A stretch of 45,573 nucleotides of DNA from Cytobacillus praedii (GTDB lineage: Bacteria; Bacillota; Bacilli; Bacillales; Cytobacillaceae): contig NZ_LMBX01000014.1 of assembly GCF_001439605.1 (NCBI RefSeq), forward strand, positions 1 through 45,573. Direction: 5' to 3'. Numbering within the stretch: the first letter of the stretch is position 1; the number at the start of each line of letters is the position of its first letter. The notes below the pieces were generated by a model. The model saw only the letters and a list, made by a program, of their open reading frames with translations, did not search any database and was not told the origin of the DNA. Shown in pieces: positions 41,591-45,573 of the stretch. A program made the translations under genes and the position numbers.

Positions 41591-42847
41591 TTATTTCAAA
41601 TCGCATTTTTGGAAACTTTTAGCACTGTAAAAGACAGCAAGCAGTAAAATGACATACCATGCCAAAATAGTAATAATTTCATAGTACGCAGTAAATGTTA
41701 TAGTTCTTTGCATAAACCAAACAAATGAATTCAAAATAAGATGAACGGGAGTAAAGGAACCAAGCAGAAATAGCATACTGCTATTTTCGAACATTCCTTG
41801 ATTGATAAAAATAGCACCAAATAAACATAAAAAGGTGAAGAACACAAGATAACTATTCCGAATCCATCTGGCAAGAACAACAGTTATTAGAGTGAAAAGG
41901 ATAATTAACAGATAGGACAAGACAACAGCTACCGCTAAATATTCAATAAAGGATAGGTTCCACCAAGACATAAACCATTCTTTGCCAGCATTGAATGAAC
42001 TGCTAATTGGCACAAGCCAAAATTCTCTATAAGAAAACACACTGAAATAAACCGCTAAACTAATTGCGAGTAGGATGGACAAAATAGAAACATTAGTAAT
42101 TAACGCAGCAAAAAATTTATTTAGCCATAATTTTCTTCCTCTTTTTGAACTATAAGCAAGTAAATAGGTTCCTCGTTCAAACTCAAAGTTCATTACATAT
42201 GCTGTCACTAGAATTGTCAGAAACAAACTTTCAATTAGCAATGCCTTAAACATATTTTTAAACAGTAATAAATGAGTTTCCCAAACACTCTGTGCAGGGA
42301 ATAGGTACTTATATTCCCTATTATCTTTCACCTCATTAAAGCGTTCCGTAAAATTGTTATATTTGCTTCTAATTAATTCTGCCGCTTCTCCGCTGATTCC
42401 ATAGACTTTCAGTTCATATTCGGCTTTTTTAACAGGGTCACGAGCAAGGAAGCTTTCGTCGATTATTAAACTATTAGAATAATAATATTCTAATAAAGCA
42501 GTTTTATTGAAGATCTGTATTTCTTTCTCAGAAAACTTCTCAGGAATATAAATGGAGCGGTCAGAATAAAATGCATCCATGTTTTTGTAAGTCTTTGACA
42601 CTGCGTTGCTAGTTATTGCATTTACTTTTTTCAATGAGGCCTCATAATCACTCTGCATCTTACTTAACATCTCATCATTTATTTCTGTTCCATACGTTTG
42701 GGCTATCTGATTGAGGCTGCGGATATCATCCTTAATATAAGAATTCTCATAGATGAGATAGAAATTAAAGCAGAGAAATAGGAATGTAAGTCCAAGAACA
42801 ATAGGGGAGACAATGATTTTGCGAACCTCATAAAACAAAATTCTCAT
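41591..42847 (-). CDS. ABC-2 type permease (first permease)
   Basis: A 418-residue permease with TM1 (about 12-31), an extracytoplasmic domain of about 170 residues, and five or six TM segments beyond residue 205. The loop SSKRGRKLWLNKF matches the SSKIGRGLVLKKV loop of the downstream permease at the same place, which supports homology and a shared ATPase-coupling helix. Its start overlaps the stop of the ATPase gene by four bases (ATGA), so translation is coupled. Transported substrate unknown; antimicrobial peptide or lipid export is common for such systems. Confidence 0.84.
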   Translation of the reverse strand: MRILFYEVRKIIVSPIVLGLTFLFLCFNFYLIYENSYIKDDIRSLNQIAQTYGTEINDEMLSKMQSDYEASLKKVNAITSNAVSKTYKNMDAFYSDRSIYIPEKFSEKEIQIFNKTALLEYYYSNSLIIDESFLARDPVKKAEYELKVYGISGEAAELIRSKYNNFTERFNEVKDNREYKYLFPAQSVWETHLLLFKNMFKALLIESLFLTILVTAYVMNFEFERGTYLLAYSSKRGRKLWLNKFFAALITNVSILSILLAISLAVYFSVFSYREFWLVPISSSFNAGKEWFMSWWNLSFIEYLAVAVVLSYLLIILFTLITVVLARWIRNSYLVFFTFLCLFGAIFINQGMFENSSMLFLLGSFTPVHLILNSFVWFMQRTITFTAYYEIITILAWYVILLLAVFYSAKSFQKCDLK

Positions 42848-43722
42848 TTCAATTGCTCCAATGAATGATCCTGATACTCAAATAGAAAGACATCCTCTAG
42901 CGTTGGATTTACTTGCTTCCAATTTGAAGACGATCCTTCCTCTGCAATAAAACGAATCATCATTCTTCCATTTTCTTGGCGTTCAGAAAGAGACAAATAA
43001 TGCCTCCGAAACTCTTGAACTCTGTCAAAATTCATCTCGGTTTCAAATACCTTGCCTTGTAGCTTTTGACAAATGATTTGAATACTATCTTTAAAAAGGA
43101 CTTGTTTATCCTTGATCATAATTATTTGATTGGCAATAGACTCGACATCTGAGACGATATGAGTAGATAAAATGACGATTCTGTCCCTTGCTAATTCTGA
43201 TAAAAGATTTCTGAATCGGACACGTTCTTTCGGATCTAAACCTGCGGTCGGTTCATCAAGAATTAAAATTTTCGGATCGTTTAGCATCGCCTGTGCAATG
43301 CCAACCCTCTGAATCATTCCCCCTGAAAATTTTCTCATTTTCTTTTTAATGGCGTCTTCTAAGGCAACTAGCTTAAGCAGTTTTGGAATTTTTTCATTAG
43401 CCGCTTGTTTTGAAATTCCTTTTAATGCAGCTAAGTATTGTAAATATTGATAAGGATTGTAGTTTTTATAATAGCCAAATTGCTGTGGTAGATAGCCAAT
43501 TAAATCCCGATAATTTTCTCCCATACTAAAGATATTTTGACCTTCATATAAGATTTCGCCTTTTGTTGGATACAGTAAGGTAGTCAGCATTTTAATTAAC
43601 GTTGTTTTTCCAGCGCCATTAGGAGCCAATAATCCGTAGACTCCGTTTGAAAATTCAAGCTGTATATCTTCTAAAATGGATTCATTTCCAAATTTTTTAT
43701 TTACATTAGTAACCGTTAACAT
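42844..43722 (-). CDS. ABC transporter ATP-binding protein
   Basis: A 292-residue ATPase. Walker A is APNGAGKTT (about 33-41; Ala replaces the usual Gly before Pro), the Q-loop is in YLPQQFGYY, the signature is KFSGGMIQRVGIAQAML, Walker B is ILILDEPTAG, and the switch His is in STHIVSD. A C-terminal extension of about 80 residues follows the core, as in exporters of the BcrA/YxlF type. It powers the two permeases encoded downstream. It overlaps the upstream membrane-protein gene by 17 bases. Confidence 0.92.
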   Translation of the reverse strand: MLTVTNVNKKFGNESILEDIQLEFSNGVYGLLAPNGAGKTTLIKMLTTLLYPTKGEILYEGQNIFSMGENYRDLIGYLPQQFGYYKNYNPYQYLQYLAALKGISKQAANEKIPKLLKLVALEDAIKKKMRKFSGGMIQRVGIAQAMLNDPKILILDEPTAGLDPKERVRFRNLLSELARDRIVILSTHIVSDVESIANQIIMIKDKQVLFKDSIQIICQKLQGKVFETEMNFDRVQEFRRHYLSLSERQENGRMMIRFIAEEGSSSNWKQVNPTLEDVFLFEYQDHSLEQLK

Positions 43723-44479
43723 ATCCGTTTACCCCTCTCAACTTATTCTGAAGCATGAATTCTTTAATCTTTTTTACGTATAGATAGGAGGCCAGACAAA
43801 TAATCATTCCGTATAAATACCATGGAACTGAAACGAGCAGCTTATAATAGACAGTTGAATCAATTATGACGAGCATTAGGTTTATTCCTATCCAGCTCAG
43901 TTGAATCCCAACTTTTGCTATTAGTGTTTTTACTATAGACAGTATATAGATAAGCACAAGTGAAAATAGCAGCAAAGAGGTGGTCGATATCAAAAATGCC
44001 TGAACAAACTGAAATGAAGAAAATTTCATTGCCAGCAAAATAATCCAAATTGTATTTAATAGAAAACAAAAAATGCTAAAAGAAAACATACGAAATGCTG
44101 CAATTTGATATAAATTATATTTACATGTCATTTCCACTTCGTAAGTTTCATTTAATTTGTTCTGAATAAATGGAAATATTGAAAGAAACATGTAAAGGAT
44201 TGGTGAAACAAGCATAATCATCCCGTAATAATGAGTTTGTTTGTATTGTGTTGTTTGTCCATTCTTTGTCATGACATACATAAACAAAGCCATTACAGCA
44301 ACTGCAGCTATGATTTCTTTGTAATCTCTCATGATAAATCGAATCCCAATTTGCTTATACATGCTGATTAGCATCTTCGCTAAAGAATCTCTTTTGACCA
44401 TTCCTTTGACAACGATTGTATTTATTTCAGATTCAACAAGTCTCTCATCCGGAAAGAGAGATTGATTATTCTTGTCCAT
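43706..44479 (-). CDS. Membrane protein, candidate anti-sigma or ABC accessory factor
   Basis: A 257-residue protein. The N-terminal 55 residues are hydrophilic (MDKNNQSLFPDERLVESEIN, then MVKRDSLAKMLISMYKQ), and six TM segments follow, near 58-75, 85-105, 128-150, 155-180, 190-210 and 213-235. No zinc anti-sigma motif (HxxxCxxC) is visible. Its gene overlaps the end of the ECF sigma gene by 14 bases and the ATPase gene by 17, so it is tightly coupled to both. Position suggests a role like YxlC/YxlD/YxlE in the B. subtilis sigY operon, but similarity is not apparent to me. Confidence 0.65.
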   Translation of the reverse strand: MDKNNQSLFPDERLVESEINTIVVKGMVKRDSLAKMLISMYKQIGIRFIMRDYKEIIAAVAVMALFMYVMTKNGQTTQYKQTHYYGMIMLVSPILYMFLSIFPFIQNKLNETYEVEMTCKYNLYQIAAFRMFSFSIFCFLLNTIWIILLAMKFSSFQFVQAFLISTTSLLLFSLVLIYILSIVKTLIAKVGIQLSWIGINLMLVIIDSTVYYKLLVSVPWYLYGMIICLASYLYVKKIKEFMLQNKLRGVNGYVNGY

Positions 44480-45023
44480 CTTCGTCCTTCACTCCTTTTC
44501 TTACAAATTTTAAACTGCGGTAGTATTTCGTTTTCACAGTAGATTCTGGAATCTGTAAAGAGGCAGCAATTTCCTGGAAGGTGTACTCACCAAACAACTT
44601 TAAGCGGAAGATTTGTTGATGTGATGTTTCCAATCCATTTACAAATTCCATCACAGTGCTAAATTTCTCCTTATGTAAAAGTGAGTCTGTAAAGTCTTCC
44701 TTTTCTCCTATTTCAATTTCATCAATGGAATCTGAGAGATTTCGAAATTTATAATGTTTAGAACGAAAATAATCAACCATTTTATACGTGGCAATTTTGT
44801 ATAGCCATGTTCGAAAAGATGCTCTTTTCCCTTCAAATTGATGTATTCCTTGGAGCATATTAATAAAAATTTCTTGAGTTATATCCCGTGATTGCTCTTG
44901 ATCAAGTGTTTGTTTAAAGACATAATGATAAATCTCGCGGTAATAGTGAGACACAAGCTCATTCGCTGCCGCTTCATTTCCTTTTTTCTGTATTTGTTTA
45001 ACTAGCTTTAAGTCTCGGTCCAT
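44466..45023 (-). CDS. ECF-type RNA polymerase sigma factor
   Basis: A 185-residue sigma-70 factor of the extracytoplasmic-function type. Region 2 is clear (DITQEIFINMLQGIHQFEG, RASFRTWLYKIATYKMVDYFR) and region 4 is complete (RLKLFGEYTFQEIAASLQIP, then STVKTKYYRSLK). The acidic linker (SIDEIEIGEKEDF) is normal. It heads an operon with a membrane protein, an ABC ATPase and two permeases, an order like B. subtilis sigY-yxlCDEFG. GGTG lies before the ATG on the minus strand. A promoter of ECF type (45047-45074) upstream suggests that it transcribes its own operon. Confidence 0.9.
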   Translation of the reverse strand: MDRDLKLVKQIQKKGNEAAANELVSHYYREIYHYVFKQTLDQEQSRDITQEIFINMLQGIHQFEGKRASFRTWLYKIATYKMVDYFRSKHYKFRNLSDSIDEIEIGEKEDFTDSLLHKEKFSTVMEFVNGLETSHQQIFRLKLFGEYTFQEIAASLQIPESTVKTKYYRSLKFVRKGVKDEDGQE

Positions 45024-45046
45024 CTTTCACCACTCAATTTCTGTAA

Positions 45047-45074
45047 AATACGTTTAGCTTCTAGAAGCATTTCA
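45047..45074 (-). promoter_or_regulatory. ECF-type promoter of the sigma-ABC operon
   Basis: Read on the minus strand, TGAAAT (45069-45074) and CGTATT (45047-45052) are 16 bp apart. ECF sigma promoters in bacilli have TGAAAC-like -35 and CGTA/CGTC -10 boxes at this distance. The start codon lies 23 bp beyond the -10. Autoregulation is inferred. Confidence 0.6.
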
Positions 45075-45274
45075 TTATAAGCTTACATTTATATATTCGT
45101 AATAACTCAAAAGATAGTTTTGGCTTTTCATTATTTTTTCTAAAAAACTAAGAAATGATGAATTTTATGGTGTTTTCTATTAAATACATAATAATTCTCC
45201 TTATGAATTTTTTGCCGTTAAGATCTATACTACTAAAAAAATAGGGATATAGATTTTAAAATGTCTATTAAATG

Positions 45275-45573
45275 CTAATCAGTGAAGTTGGCCAAAGGTT
45301 ATAAGAGAGCTTGGGGATGGGACTTCACCAGTGTGATGAGGGATCAAACTTGATTTGAAGAGGCGTTCATGGAAGGGTAGAAGAACTAGACTGGATGGAA
45401 AAACGTGTGAAGGGGCATTCATTGAATGGATGAAGACCCAAAATGGATTAAAAAGCCTGAAAAAGAGTCCGTCATCAGAGGGATGAAGTCCCAAACTTGA
45501 TAAAAAAGCGCGAAAAGGGTCTTCATGAAAAGGATGAAAGCCCAAACTTGATAAAAAAACGAGAAAAGGGTCT
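45275..45573. repeat. Degenerate tandem repeat array, period 51-54 bp, running off the window
   Basis: About six copies are recognisable. The last two are most alike: GGATGAAGTCCCAAACTTGA (from 45481) and GGATGAAAGCCCAAACTTGA (from 45532), each followed by TAAAAAA, a CG-containing core and GAAAAGGGTC. Earlier copies at about 45429, 45379, 45335 and 45281 are increasingly diverged; one is shorter by about ten bases. Most units start with a small dyad such as TTCAT-N7-ATGAA. The period is not a multiple of three in most units, so the minus-strand open frame over the array is probably not a gene. Confidence 0.75.

Noticed and set aside
45279..45545. 88-codon minus-strand frame over the terminal repeats
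   Set aside because: The repeat period is mostly not a multiple of three, so the frame is a by-product of a repeat with few stops; the product has no sensible features.
45275..45573. CRISPR array
   Set aside because: Units are contiguous, diverged and without unique spacers, and no cas gene is present.

Overview
The window comes from a low-GC Gram-positive bacterium, almost certainly a member of the Bacillaceae. The reasons are AT-rich DNA, purine-rich Shine-Dalgarno (SD) sites in front of ATG, GTG and TTG starts, a T-box leader, and protein families typical of the group: FabHB, MhqN, HelD, DUF3231, DUF4181, a SigY-like ECF operon and many GNAT acetyltransferases. No rRNA, tRNA, transposase, phage gene, CRISPR array or replication origin was seen. 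It reads as an accessory stretch of chromosome made of short operons, mostly for detoxification, transport and modification.

Layout. 1-7.5 kb: fabHB behind a promoter overlapped by a FapR-like operator; a 47-residue small ORF; mhqN behind a long perfect palindrome; a GNAT enzyme; an XRE-cupin regulator and a CynX-type MFS carrier; then a full-length histidyl-tRNA synthetase preceded by an 18-codon leader peptide with three consecutive His codons and a terminator; then a DUF4181 protein. 7.6-15 kb: an AHSA1/SRPBCC protein, two MBL-fold proteins (one behind a FadR-like operator, one with an altered metal site and a zinc ribbon), a Nudix hydrolase, a secreted protein, GNATs, a methyltransferase, a NIF3 C-terminal-like protein and two membrane proteins. 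15-21.8 kb: argS behind a T-box with a CGC (Arg) specifier, an MFS carrier, an SDR-GNAT pair, an AHSA1-ArsR pair with two identical operator repeats, and a DUF3231 protein. 21.8-26.3 kb: a SWIM-SNF2 helicase and a DHH phosphoesterase. 26.3-32 kb: a GNAT pseudogene, a compact operon (histidine phosphatase, P-loop kinase, Clp_N-GNAT fusion, frameshifted DUF1801 gene), a peptidase E/MFS pair, and a BltD-like GNAT behind a second leader peptide with mutually exclusive hairpins. 32-40.4 kb: HelD, a DHA2 drug exporter, a cytoplasmic beta-lactamase-fold hydrolase, a Nudix / small-exporter pair and a protein with a Cys/Ser/Gly tail. 40.4-45 kb: a minus-strand operon of ECF sigma factor, membrane protein, ABC ATPase and two permeases, with a likely sigma-dependent promoter. 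45.27 kb to the end: a degenerate tandem array with a 51-54 bp period, each unit carrying a small hairpin.

The strongest unusual signals are regulatory. Two genes sit behind short leader peptides (hisS at 5551-5607, GNAT at 31380-31436), argS sits behind a T-box, and four operator-like palindromes or repeats (FapR-like, an unassigned 22-bp palindrome, FadR-like, ArsR-like) lie at gene starts. The hisS and argS genes look like stand-alone, amino-acid-responsive synthetases; whether they are second copies cannot be decided from this window.
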